From JALGWA01 sp964604955 (GTDB taxonomy: Bacteria > Arandabacterota > Arandabacteria > Arandabacterales > JALGWA01), in the NCBI GenBank assembly GCA_964604955.1, contig CAZSBE010000001.1, positions 1-64,000 of the forward strand: a stretch of 64,000 bases of DNA. Reading direction: 5' to 3'. A model generated the notes under the pieces. The model saw only the letters and a list, made by a program, of their open reading frames with translations. It was not told where the DNA came from and did no database searches. A program made the translations under genes and the position numbers. Of this stretch, positions 51,832 through 60,797 are shown in pieces; the first letter of the stretch is position 1; the number at the start of each line of letters is the position of its first letter.

Positions 51832-53237
51832 TCCAGCTCGAACTCGTCCCCGTATGCCGGGGCCGTGGCCTTCCAGCCTTTCTTCTCGGCGACGAGCCCG
51901 GCATAATGCAACGCAGCTTCCTCCTCGCCGTGCGTAACGAAGACGTGCCTGGGCGGCTTCTTGATGGACGACAGCCAGCTCAGAAGCTCGTCCCTGTCTG
52001 CATGAGATGAGAACCCGTCGATTTTAACGATTCGCGCCCTCACCGGCTTGTTCTGTCCGAGTACTCTCACCTCTTCGGCCCCGTCTACTATGAGTCTGCC
52101 CAGGGTCCCCCTGGCCTGGTAACCCACGAACAGCACGGTGCTCTCGGGCCTCGATATGTTGGCCGCGAGGTGGTGCTTTATCCTCCCTCCCGAGCACATC
52201 CCGGAGCCCGCGATGATAACGATGGTTCCCTTGATGTTGTTGATGGCCTTGGAGTCGTGAACCGTTGTCACAAACTTGAGACTCGGGAACTTGAAAGGCG
52301 AGTTGCCCTCCCTGACGAGCTTCGACATCTCCTCGTCATAGAGCTCGGGATAGTGCTCGAATACGTCTGTGACCTTCGCGGCCATCGGGCTGTCGAGGAA
52401 CACCATGGTGTGAGGAATGCAATCGGCCATGAGCAGCGTGTTGAGGCGATAGAGCACTTCCTGCGCCCTTTCGATGGCGAAGCTCGGGATCGCGACATTG
52501 CCGCCGCGCTCGCGCGTCGATTTGATGACGTCGCAGAGTTTATCGTCGATGACTTCATCGCTGTCTTCGTGAAGCCGGTCGCCGTACGTCGACTCCGTTA
52601 TGACGTAATCGGCCTGGTCGAAGCAGGTGGGATCTCTGAGAATTGGCTTGTTCGGGCGGCCCACGTCGCCTGAGAAGAGGATGGTTGTGGGTCTGCCGCT
52701 CTGCTTGACCGTGACCTTGATCATCGCCGACCCGAGGATGTGGCCGGCGTCATGGAAGCTGGCCTCGATACCGCCCGCGACCTCGACGTCCTCCCCGTAG
52801 GCGGCGTCTGAGAAGAGAGGCAGGGTGTTCTTCACGTCCTGCTCGTCATAGAGGGGAGTGTAGGGATGCGGTCCTTCCCGTCCCTCAGTCATATGTCTCT
52901 TCTTCTTGAATTCCATGTCCTCGGTGAGGATGTTCGCCGAGTCCAGGAGCGCGATGCCGGCGATATCGGCCGTGGCCGCCGTCGCGATTATTTTACCCTC
53001 GAACCCGTTCCTGACCAGCCTGGGAAGATAGCCGGAATGATCGAGGTGGGCATGGGTGAGGAGCACGGCATCAATGGAGTCCGGGGGGACCGGAAACGGG
53101 TCCCAGTTTCTGTCACTGAGGTCCCGCTCCTGATACATCCCGCAGTCGACAAGCACCCTCATGTCCCCGGCATCAAGCAGATATCTTGAACCGGTTACGT
53201 TCCTGGCTGCTCCGAGGAATCGCAGCTTCATACTCAT
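51828..53237 (-). CDS. Beta-CASP metallo-beta-lactamase-fold RNA hydrolase
   Basis: This 469-residue protein has the MBL metal motif HAHLDH (residues 62-67), further ligands in ASFHDAGHILGSAMI, a beta-CASP insert (ERAQEVLYRLNTLLM, FLDSPMAAKVTDVFEHYPEL) and the RMMBL tail motif KIDGFSSHADRDELLSW. This is the CPSF73/YSH1-type ribonuclease family. It acts in RNA processing or decay. The frame is open to 53315, but ATG 53237 starts the conserved strand. It follows the membrane/TPR gene by 19 nt on the same strand. Confidence 0.9.
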   Translation of the reverse strand: MSMKLRFLGAARNVTGSRYLLDAGDMRVLVDCGMYQERDLSDRNWDPFPVPPDSIDAVLLTHAHLDHSGYLPRLVRNGFEGKIIATAATADIAGIALLDSANILTEDMEFKKKRHMTEGREGPHPYTPLYDEQDVKNTLPLFSDAAYGEDVEVAGGIEASFHDAGHILGSAMIKVTVKQSGRPTTILFSGDVGRPNKPILRDPTCFDQADYVITESTYGDRLHEDSDEVIDDKLCDVIKSTRERGGNVAIPSFAIERAQEVLYRLNTLLMADCIPHTMVFLDSPMAAKVTDVFEHYPELYDEEMSKLVREGNSPFKFPSLKFVTTVHDSKAINNIKGTIVIIAGSGMCSGGRIKHHLAANISRPESTVLFVGYQARGTLGRLIVDGAEEVRVLGQNKPVRARIVKIDGFSSHADRDELLSWLSSIKKPPRHVFVTHGEEEAALHYAGLVAEKKGWKATAPAYGDEFELD

Positions 53238-53256
53238 TCGGGGTCTCCCTTCGTTT

Positions 53257-55200
53257 CTATCGTCCTGGCCTAGGTCTCGAAAACCGCGTGGCCGAGTCCC
53301 GTGCACCCACATCATGGCCCATGGCCTCCAGCCTGTCCAGCGCGCGGTCGATATTAGCTATGACGTCGTCCCCGGGTCCGAGGCGCCTGCAGGTCAGGAG
53401 TTCGTCGATGCCCCGCTGGACTTCTCCCGCGTCGATGAGGGCCAGGCCGTAGAAGTAGTGGTAAACCGGCTTCTCCGGGTGATACCTGGTGCCGTCGCGC
53501 GACACCTGGTACAGATCGCCATACCTTCCCAGCCTGTGAAGCAGAAGCACCAGGTTCCGGCGGGCGCCCTCTATCTCCGGTTGCCGCTCCAGCACCTCTC
53601 TGTACAGCCGGATGGCATGCTCGGTGTCGCCCCTTTCATCGTAAAGGTCCGCGGCGAGCGACATCAGGCGCGGGTTATAGGATAGTGACGTCCCTTTCTC
53701 TATGATTGCGACGGCTTCGTCCAGGTCGCCGCGATTGCGGTAATGTTGCGCGAGAACCTCATATGCATAGGGGGCCCGCGTCAGGTCGTATTCCAGCATG
53801 GCCTCGAAGCGGCGGGCCGAACGGCCGGGGTCCGCGTTGACGCCGACCCATGCGAGCGCCAGCACCGCGCTCATGACGGCGGCCGGGGCGGTCAGCCTCT
53901 CAGACAGCCGGCGGCCTCCTGCGCGCAACGCGCTTCCGACAATCACGAGGGCCAGCGGCACCAGTCCCAGGGCGGTTATGGAAAAGAGGTCCCAGTCCCT
54001 TGCCATCCCCAGGTCGGGCTTGAAGACGAAGAGGAAGATCAGGCACGGCAGAAGAACGAGCAGCAGGAAGTGGAGCCGGGCATCGGGGTTGCGGGGCCGT
54101 GTCCGCGCCAGGGCCGCAGCCACGAGAACCGCCGGCAGCACCAGCACGAGTTCGTTGGCGATGTCCGCCAGGTGTGACGGGCTGAGAGCGCCGAAGACTT
54201 CCTCGCTGGCGAAGACCGGCAGGAAGTGCCTCCCGTACCGTGTCAGCACGGCGAAGAGGTACGTTCCGGCGGCTGTGACGGCCAGGAGTGCGGCGGTCAG
54301 ATAGGCCGGTCCGACTCTCTCCCGGGCACGGGAATGCCGGATGAGGAGGAGCACGAAAGACGGCAGAAGCAGAAGGCCCTGGATATGCATGAAGACGGCC
54401 AGAATAAGGCAGGCGAAGACCGCTGGAATAAACCGGCCCTTGCCGCTTTCCATATAGACAAGCCCCGAGAGCACGTAGAGCGCGCCGAAGAATAGCAGCG
54501 GCGTGTAGTTTTCGACATAGCCGAAGAAAAGTTCCATGGCGCCCGAAGTCATTATGAGGGTGACGGTCCAGACCGCCATAGCGCCCGGCCGCGGCTTCGC
54601 CATGACGGCGCGCAGCATAACATAGACAAGGACCCCGCCGAGCAGGCAGTTGAGGAACCTGATCCCGTCAACGGCCGGGGCGCCGAAGGCCTCGAGCGAG
54701 ATGCGTGCTGCGTAATGGTAGAGCAGGGCCGTTCCCCTTGCGATGGACTCATGCAGCAGGATGATGCGCGGACTGCTGACTATCAGCGCGTAGTCGGGGT
54801 GGAAAGCGTGTTCGAAATTGCTGGCGACCAGTCGCGCATCGCCGAGCAGCAGCGTGGAGGACCTCAGGAGCCAGAAGACTGCGACCGACGCGGCCGCGGC
54901 CGCGAGCGCCGCGACGTTCCGGAGCCTGCCTTGCGGAGGGAGGCGGTCTGCGGCCCGGGACAGCGCCCCGTAAACACCCCTGGAAACCGGCGGTGTCAGG
55001 GCGGCGCAGAGCAGCGCGAGCGCGGCCAACCGGATGTACAAAGGGTAGAACGCGAGGTGATTGATGCCCCATAGGCGTTTCCCGGGGAGGAAGGACGCGG
55101 CGGCGATTAGAGCGAATGTCGCGCCCATGGCGGCCACAGGCAGCCTGTCCGGCCGGCCTCCGGTTGCCGCTGACTCCGCATCTTGGTCCGGGGATAACAT
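53257..55200 (-). CDS. Polytopic membrane protein with C-terminal TPR repeats
   Basis: This 647-residue protein has about eleven membrane helices (LAALALLCAALTPPVSRGV, ELFFGYVENYTPLLFFGALY and others) and then, from about residue 480, TPR repeats (AYEVLAQHYRNRGDLDEAVA, AADLYDERGDTEHAIRLYRE). The arrangement resembles GT-C glycosyltransferases with a TPR tail, like the gene at 9234-11601, but I see no clear acidic catalytic pair. A TATAAT box at 55207-55212 lies just 6 nt ahead of the ATG at 55200, so either the transcript is leaderless or the true start is further inside (for example ATG 55128). Confidence 0.72.
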   Translation of the reverse strand: MLSPDQDAESAATGGRPDRLPVAAMGATFALIAAASFLPGKRLWGINHLAFYPLYIRLAALALLCAALTPPVSRGVYGALSRAADRLPPQGRLRNVAALAAAAASVAVFWLLRSSTLLLGDARLVASNFEHAFHPDYALIVSSPRIILLHESIARGTALLYHYAARISLEAFGAPAVDGIRFLNCLLGGVLVYVMLRAVMAKPRPGAMAVWTVTLIMTSGAMELFFGYVENYTPLLFFGALYVLSGLVYMESGKGRFIPAVFACLILAVFMHIQGLLLLPSFVLLLIRHSRARERVGPAYLTAALLAVTAAGTYLFAVLTRYGRHFLPVFASEEVFGALSPSHLADIANELVLVLPAVLVAAALARTRPRNPDARLHFLLLVLLPCLIFLFVFKPDLGMARDWDLFSITALGLVPLALVIVGSALRAGGRRLSERLTAPAAVMSAVLALAWVGVNADPGRSARRFEAMLEYDLTRAPYAYEVLAQHYRNRGDLDEAVAIIEKGTSLSYNPRLMSLAADLYDERGDTEHAIRLYREVLERQPEIEGARRNLVLLLHRLGRYGDLYQVSRDGTRYHPEKPVYHYFYGLALIDAGEVQRGIDELLTCRRLGPGDDVIANIDRALDRLEAMGHDVGARDSATRFSRPRPGR

Positions 55201-55360
55201 GTCCCGATTATATAACCGCCACCTCCTGATTTCCCCAACTAAATCGCTCGAATCCGCCTTATCAGTAGCGATGAATTTGAGTAGAGTAAGCTTGAGGTAT
55301 GCCGGTCATCCAAGTGCTGGCCCCCTGGGTGCCCGGTCTCAATCTCAGAGGAGGTGCCTT

Positions 55361-57286
55361 GTGACGAGGTGTATGTTCTATTGTTGTATCCTGGCGTGGG
55401 GCCTGGGTGTGTGGGCGGCGGCTGCAGCCGCAGGGCCAGCTACCGACTGTCCCCACTCGTGCGACATGCTGCACTACGGGATCACTCTCTTTGTCGACAT
55501 TGCCAATGAAACGATTTCGGGGAGCACCCTTGTCAGGGCGAGGTCGGAGGAGCAGGGCCTCGAGGCCCTTGAGCTCGACTTCGTGGCGCTGACGGTGGAC
55601 TCGGTCATCGCTGCGGAGGGCGCCCTGGCGTCGATGCATGACGACCGGGTGCTCAGCGTGGACCTCGGACGCCCATACGCGGCCGGCGATACTTTCGAGA
55701 TCGAGGTATTCTATCACGGCCACCCCGGGAATGTCGGCGGGGACGAAATGGGGGGCTTCTACTTCGAGGGAGTCCCGAAGCGCGCCGTGCAGGTCGGGAG
55801 GACCCTCGGTGCCGCCGAGCCCTCCATGGGAAAGTACCTGTTTCCGTGCTGGGACCTGCCCTGCGACAAGGCGACAGTGGAGTTCCTCATAACGGTTCCC
55901 GGCATCGCCAATAGAGTCATATGCAACGGTGTTCTCGCGGGCGCGGTGATCGATTCGGTGGCCGGGACGGCTACTTATCACTGGGTGGAGGACTGCCCCG
56001 TAGCCACCCACCGCGTGGCCCTGCACGCCGGCAGGTACGCGGACCTGGTGGACTCAACCTATGACTTTATCCATTACTTCGTGTACCCTCGCCAGGTCGA
56101 AACCGCAATCATCAATTTCGGGAACGTTCATGCCATGATGGACGTGTTCGTCGAGGCCTTCGGGCCTTACCCCTTCCCCAAGTGCGCCTATGTAGCGGCC
56201 CCGCAGGCCGACGTGGGGCATCAGAACTGCATTACCTACCCGGCAAGCGCCATAACGGCGGACCACGGCAACGACTGGCATGTGGCGGACGGGCTCGCCC
56301 GCCAGTGGTGGGGGGCGTCGGTGGGCATTGCAGACTGGCGCGACGTGTGGCTCTGCGAGAGCTTCGGCAGATACGGGCAGCCCCTCTTCGAGGAGGTCGC
56401 CTACGGGAGCCAGGCCTACCACGACTATGTGTACGAGAACCTCATGCTGCACACCTTCGCAGACGTGGACGAGACCTCACCCATATATGATCCCAATTTC
56501 CCGGGTGCCCACACCATCTATGAGAAGGGCACGGTTGTTCTGCATATGTTGAGGTACGTGCTCGGGGATTCCACTTTCTTCTCGTCGCTGCGTTCTTTCG
56601 GGAGCACCTACGCTTACGGCGTCGCGACGACTGCAGACTTCCAGAACGTCGTGGAGGCGGTGAGCGGGCTGGACCTCGGATGGTTCTTCGACGAGTGGAT
56701 TTATGATTGCGGGTGGCCGGAGTACGAGTACGCCTGGGATGCGCGCCCTGCGGGGAGCGGCTTTGAAATCGACCTCGTGATCAACCAGGTCCAGGCGGTG
56801 GGTCCGGTCTTTGAGATGCCCCTGGAAATCGGCGTGGCCACGGCCGCCGGGGACACGCTGCTGACGGTCTGGGTCCATGAGGCACATGAGCAGTTCACGC
56901 TTGGGGTCGGCGCGGAGCCGCTTGACATAGGGCTCGACCCTAACCGCTGGGTGCTCCACCACTCGACCGAGGTCGCATATGCCGGTCTGTACCTTCCGCG
57001 TGAAATGTCAAGCGGGCTGGCGCTTGAGGCGGTTCCGAATCCGGCGCGCGCGGGAGTCTCCATTCGCTACAACATGCCCCGCCCGGAGACCGCGCGGGCC
57101 TCTATCTATGACGCCGCCGGCAGGCTGGTGGCGCGGCTTCACGATGGCGTCATGGGCCCCGGGGAAGGGGAGCTATACTGGAACGGCGCGCGCGCCAACG
57201 GAGAAATGGCTGCCCCGGGAACCTATTTCTGCCGCGTGGTCACCTCCACGGACGCCTCGTCGGTCTGCATCGTGCTCTTGAGGTGA
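55361..57286 (+). CDS. M1 aminopeptidase-like protein lacking the catalytic motifs, with FlgD-like domain
   Basis: This 641-residue exported protein aligns end to end with the active M1 peptidase gene that follows it, with shared phrases FPCWDLPCDKATVEFLI, ADWRDVWL and YEKGTVVLHMLRYVLGDS. Yet the zinc motif HExxH is replaced by DGLAR (residues 310-314), so both His and the base Glu are lost, while the third ligand Glu (residue 333, CESFG) remains at the correct 18-residue spacing. The GAMEN-like motif is DVGHQ in place of DMEHQ. It should not be a peptidase; binding or modulation is inferred. It starts at GTG 55361 with AGAGGAGG upstream and ends in a FlgD/T9SS-type domain and LLR. Confidence 0.85.
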   Translation: MTRCMFYCCILAWGLGVWAAAAAAGPATDCPHSCDMLHYGITLFVDIANETISGSTLVRARSEEQGLEALELDFVALTVDSVIAAEGALASMHDDRVLSVDLGRPYAAGDTFEIEVFYHGHPGNVGGDEMGGFYFEGVPKRAVQVGRTLGAAEPSMGKYLFPCWDLPCDKATVEFLITVPGIANRVICNGVLAGAVIDSVAGTATYHWVEDCPVATHRVALHAGRYADLVDSTYDFIHYFVYPRQVETAIINFGNVHAMMDVFVEAFGPYPFPKCAYVAAPQADVGHQNCITYPASAITADHGNDWHVADGLARQWWGASVGIADWRDVWLCESFGRYGQPLFEEVAYGSQAYHDYVYENLMLHTFADVDETSPIYDPNFPGAHTIYEKGTVVLHMLRYVLGDSTFFSSLRSFGSTYAYGVATTADFQNVVEAVSGLDLGWFFDEWIYDCGWPEYEYAWDARPAGSGFEIDLVINQVQAVGPVFEMPLEIGVATAAGDTLLTVWVHEAHEQFTLGVGAEPLDIGLDPNRWVLHHSTEVAYAGLYLPREMSSGLALEAVPNPARAGVSIRYNMPRPETARASIYDAAGRLVARLHDGVMGPGEGELYWNGARANGEMAAPGTYFCRVVTSTDASSVCIVLLR

Positions 57287-57297
57287 GATGGCGACCC

Positions 57298-57390
57298 GGC
57301 CGGTTGTGCAATTTGAGACCTGACCCCCTCGAATTGTCGGGCCGGTTGTGCAATTTGAGACCTGACCCCCTCGATTTGAGACCTGACCCC
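57298..57390 (+). repeat. Direct repeat, two and a half copies
   Basis: Two identical 35-nt copies start at 57298 and 57340 (period 42) and a third partial copy (17 nt) ends at 57390. The core ATTTGAGACCTGACCCC occurs three times. They sit between the inactive M1 gene and the promoter of the active one. Related short motifs of the TTTGAGACCTGACCCC type occur in other genomes near REP-associated transposases, from memory; no transposase is here. Confidence 0.85.
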
Positions 57391-57396
57391 ATGGAA

Positions 57397-57425
57397 TTGA
57401 ATGGGGCGGGGTTTTGTGGTAGAAT
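57397..57425 (+). promoter_or_regulatory. Sigma70-type promoter for the active M1 peptidase gene
   Basis: TTGAAT and TAGAAT are separated by 17 nt, directly after the direct repeats. The ATG at 57487 lies about 55 nt past the predicted start and has GGAGGT upstream. Confidence 0.65.
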
Positions 57426-57486
57426 GGAAACCGGAAGTAAGCATTCAATGTCCTGGTTCCGGTCTGCGACTGAGCGGAGGTACGCA

Positions 57487-59493
57487 ATGTCTCGATACGT
57501 GGTTCTGATGTCACTGCTGGCGCTGATGCTCGCCGGCGCGGCCGCGGCTTATGATGAGTTTCCCGACCCCAGGCAGTTCGAGGAGGGCTCGAGGGAGTGG
57601 CTCAGAGCCGTGGACGCCCTGAAATACCGTCCCCTGATGCAGGACAGCCTGACGGAGAAGTGCCCGCACTCTTTTGACGTGCTGCATTACAATATCTCGC
57701 TTTACATTGACATAGGCGGCGAGACGATTTCGGGCAACACGGTAATAACCGCGACCGCCGAGGAGGCCGGGCTCGACAGCATAGACCTTGACCTTACCGT
57801 CCTCGGGGTGGACTCGGTGATGTCGGGGGGCGCCCCGGCGGCGTTCGTCTACGATGACCCCGTACTCAGCATAGACCTGGGCGCGTCCTACGCCGTGGGC
57901 GACACGTTCGAGGTACAGGTTTTCTACGGCGGCACGCCCGGTAACGAGGGTCCCAGCGGTTTCGGCGGTTTCTATTTCGGAGGGGTCCCCGTCCACGCCT
58001 ACCAGATGGGCGTAGGCCTGACTGCCGATCCGCCATCGATGGGGAAGTTCTGGTTCCCCTGCTGGGACTGGCCCTGCGACAAGGCCACGTCCGAGTACCA
58101 TATCTCGCTTGCCGGCACCAAGACCAAAGCGAGATGCAACGGCGACTTCGTCGGCACGGACTATGACTCGACCGCCAACAGAACGACCTGGCACTGGGAC
58201 AACTCCTACCAGATAGCCCCGCATTGCATGACCGTCAACGCCGGCAGGTTCGCGGAGCTCGTGGACTCGACTTACGCCTGGATAACCAACTGGGTCTTCC
58301 CGACCCAGGCAGAGGACGCCGAGATCCACTTCGAGAACGTCGCCCTCATGATGGAGGGCTTCCTTTACAGATACGGCTCATACCCTTTCTCTACTTTCGG
58401 GTATGTTCAGGAAGCCAAGGGGGACATGGAACATCAGACCTGCGTCACGCACGTGACCTCCGCGATTCAACCCAATCACATCTACGACTGGCTGCTTGCC
58501 CATGAGATGGGCCATATGTGGTGGGGCGACTGCGTTTCGGTGGGGGACTGGAGGGACGTGTGGCTGAGCGAGGGGTTCGCCACTTACGGGGAGGCGCTAT
58601 ACCGTGAATACGGCTACGGCATGGAGGACTATCACTCCTACGTCCAGTCGAGCCTCATGGGGCCGGCTTTCAGCGCCGGCAGAAACTCGCCGATCTACGA
58701 TCCCATCAACCTCTGGGGTTCGCTGACATATGAGAAGGCCGCGACCGTGCTCCACATGCTGAGGCATGTGATAGGGGACTCGCTCTTCTTCGCTTCCCTT
58801 GCCGAGTACCGCCAGACCTATGAATACTCCTACGCGGTCACTCCCGACTTCATCGCCATCGTGGAATCTGTGAGCGGGCAGGAACTCGACTGGTTCTTCG
58901 GCGAGTGGATCTACGATGTCGGCTGGCCCGATTACGAGTACATCTGGATCTACGAGCCCGCGGGTCCCGGCTACGAGCTCACGCTCACGATAGACCAGGT
59001 CCACACGGAGGGGCCGGTATTCACCATGCCCGTCGATATAGGCATAAGCACGGCGGGCGGCGACACTCTCGTCGTCGTATGGGTGGACGAGGCCCATGAA
59101 GAATTCGTCTTCACGCTCGCCGGCCTGCCCGTCGGCGTGGAGCTCGACCCGGACAACTGGATACTCGACACGGCGCTGGACCTGACGGCCGGAGTGCGGC
59201 CGGACACGGGCGGCCCTTTGGGCCTGCGGCTTGAAGCCGCTCCCAACCCGTTCACGGGCTCCACCACTCTCCGCTTCGCGGTTTCGAGCCCGCAGCGCGT
59301 GAGTGTCGAGATCTTCACCGCTTCCGGGCGCAAGGTACAGAGCATATTGGAAGACGAGGCGGCCCCGGGTTGGAGCGAGGTCTCGTGGGACGGCCGTGAC
59401 GGGTCCGGCAGGGAGGTGGCCCCGGGCACGTACTTCTGCCGCATGACCGCAGAGGATGGCGTCAGGACGACCCGAATAGTCCGCCTCCGGTGA
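57487..59493 (+). CDS. Active M1 family metallopeptidase with FlgD-like sorting domain
   Basis: This 668-residue exported protein has a signal peptide (YVVLMSLLALMLAGAAAAYD), the M1 N-terminal beta domain, the catalytic zinc site HEMGH (339-343) with Glu362 after 18 residues, and DMEHQTCVTH as the exopeptidase-like Glu loop. The C-terminal part is a short beta region plus a FlgD/T9SS-type domain (APNPFTGSTTLRFAVS) ending VRLR; the HEAT domain of ERAP-like M1 enzymes is absent. It should trim peptides outside the cell. It lies directly downstream of its inactive paralogue. Confidence 0.92.
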   Translation: MSRYVVLMSLLALMLAGAAAAYDEFPDPRQFEEGSREWLRAVDALKYRPLMQDSLTEKCPHSFDVLHYNISLYIDIGGETISGNTVITATAEEAGLDSIDLDLTVLGVDSVMSGGAPAAFVYDDPVLSIDLGASYAVGDTFEVQVFYGGTPGNEGPSGFGGFYFGGVPVHAYQMGVGLTADPPSMGKFWFPCWDWPCDKATSEYHISLAGTKTKARCNGDFVGTDYDSTANRTTWHWDNSYQIAPHCMTVNAGRFAELVDSTYAWITNWVFPTQAEDAEIHFENVALMMEGFLYRYGSYPFSTFGYVQEAKGDMEHQTCVTHVTSAIQPNHIYDWLLAHEMGHMWWGDCVSVGDWRDVWLSEGFATYGEALYREYGYGMEDYHSYVQSSLMGPAFSAGRNSPIYDPINLWGSLTYEKAATVLHMLRHVIGDSLFFASLAEYRQTYEYSYAVTPDFIAIVESVSGQELDWFFGEWIYDVGWPDYEYIWIYEPAGPGYELTLTIDQVHTEGPVFTMPVDIGISTAGGDTLVVVWVDEAHEEFVFTLAGLPVGVELDPDNWILDTALDLTAGVRPDTGGPLGLRLEAAPNPFTGSTTLRFAVSSPQRVSVEIFTASGRKVQSILEDEAAPGWSEVSWDGRDGSGREVAPGTYFCRMTAEDGVRTTRIVRLR

Positions 59494-59557
59494 GCGCGTG
59501 CGGACGGAACACATAGCCCGCCTCTAGTGAGGTCACCGGCGGCACATTGCTTATGTG

Positions 59558-59586
59558 TTGATTCCGCCGGAAGGACCGATTAGAAT
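59558..59586 (+). promoter_or_regulatory. Sigma70-type promoter for the glycan operon
   Basis: TTGATT and TAGAAT are separated by 17 nt. The ATG at 59598 is only 11 nt past the -10 box, so translation may begin on a nearly leaderless mRNA. Confidence 0.62.
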
Positions 59587-59597
59587 CTCTCTCGGCT

Positions 59598-60797
59598 ATG
59601 GCTCGAGCGTTGCTGAGATTCGTTGACAGGTCATTCGGTAAACTCCTCGTAAGGACCATCGTCCTCTATGACGGTTTGCGCGCGGCCCTCGGCGGAGGAC
59701 GCGGCGGGCCTGCGCCCCAGGGCGCGTCAGATATCGGCCCGCGGAACATCCTCGGAATCAAGCTCGTCGGCCTGGGCGACACCGTGCTGATGCTCACTCC
59801 CCTTGCGGCGCTTCGCAGGGAGTTTCCCGGGGCCAGGATCACCGTGCTCGTCACGCCGCTCTCGGTCGGGATTCTGACCGCCCAGCCCTCGATTGACGAT
59901 ACCATAGTCTATGACCTTTTCGGCAAGGACCGCGGCATCGCCGGTATCCTGAGAATAGTCCGCTCGCTCAGGGCCCGGAAGTTCGACTGCGTCATCGACT
60001 TCGAGCAGCATTTCCAGCTGACCTCCATAGTCGCGTACCTCACGGGAGCCCGGAGGCGGCTTGGCTTCTACTTCGGCGAGAGCCCCAGAAAGGGCATATT
60101 CACCGACCCCGTCGCCATCGACCCGAACCGGCATATGGTTGATTCGTACATGCATCTCCTGGTGCCGCTGGGTCTGACTTCCCCCGCGGTGCAGGAACTG
60201 GAAAGGATCTCGATTCCGGACGAAGACGCGGAGCCCGTAGAGAAGTGGCTGAGCGCCGCAGGGATCGGTCCGGGGGACGTACTGGTGGGGATGCATCCGG
60301 GTTCCGGCCCGAGGGCCCCTGCCAAGCGGTGGGGCGCGGGTAACTACGCTGAGATCATAAACCGCCTGGTGGCGGAATACGATGCCCGGGTCGTTATTAC
60401 GGGCAGCCCCGGCGAGAGAGAGCTGGCCGACACGATAATCGGGCTTGCGGGCAGGGCCGGTGTCTATAACGTCGCGGGCGAGTTGAGCATCCGGCAGACT
60501 GCAGCCCTCATCAGGGAATGTCATCTCTTCATCAGCAATGATACGGGGCCCATGCACATGGCCGCGGCGGTGGGGACTCCGACGATCGGGATATTCGGCC
60601 CGGAGACCCCCGTTCGATACGCTCCTGTGGGAAGTGCGAACACCGCCGTTTACAGCGACATTCACTGCAGCCCGTGCGTGCATATCTACGCGGGAACGGT
60701 CAACGACTGCGTCGAGGGCCATTGCATGGCGCAGATAAGCCCTGATGATGTCTGGGAAGAAGTAAGGCGGTACGATCTGGGGGGGCGGGGCCGATGA
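59598..60797 (+). CDS. Glycosyltransferase family 9 (heptosyltransferase-like)
   Basis: This 399-residue protein has the two Rossmann halves of GT-B family 9: NILGIKLVGLGDTVLMLTPL at the N-terminus and GMHPGSGPRAPAKRWGAGNY and LFISNDTGPMHMAAAVGTPT at the C-terminus, the donor site of LPS heptosyltransferases. It probably adds a heptose-like sugar to a lipid- or cell-surface glycan. The ATG 59598 has no ribosome site, in keeping with a nearly leaderless promoter. It heads an operon: each of the next three genes overlaps its upstream neighbour by ATGA. Confidence 0.88.
   Translation: MARALLRFVDRSFGKLLVRTIVLYDGLRAALGGGRGGPAPQGASDIGPRNILGIKLVGLGDTVLMLTPLAALRREFPGARITVLVTPLSVGILTAQPSIDDTIVYDLFGKDRGIAGILRIVRSLRARKFDCVIDFEQHFQLTSIVAYLTGARRRLGFYFGESPRKGIFTDPVAIDPNRHMVDSYMHLLVPLGLTSPAVQELERISIPDEDAEPVEKWLSAAGIGPGDVLVGMHPGSGPRAPAKRWGAGNYAEIINRLVAEYDARVVITGSPGERELADTIIGLAGRAGVYNVAGELSIRQTAALIRECHLFISNDTGPMHMAAAVGTPTIGIFGPETPVRYAPVGSANTAVYSDIHCSPCVHIYAGTVNDCVEGHCMAQISPDDVWEEVRRYDLGGRGR

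Noticed and set aside
57298..57390. CRISPR array
   Set aside because: Only two full copies and a part copy, with a 7-nt spacer and no cas genes.
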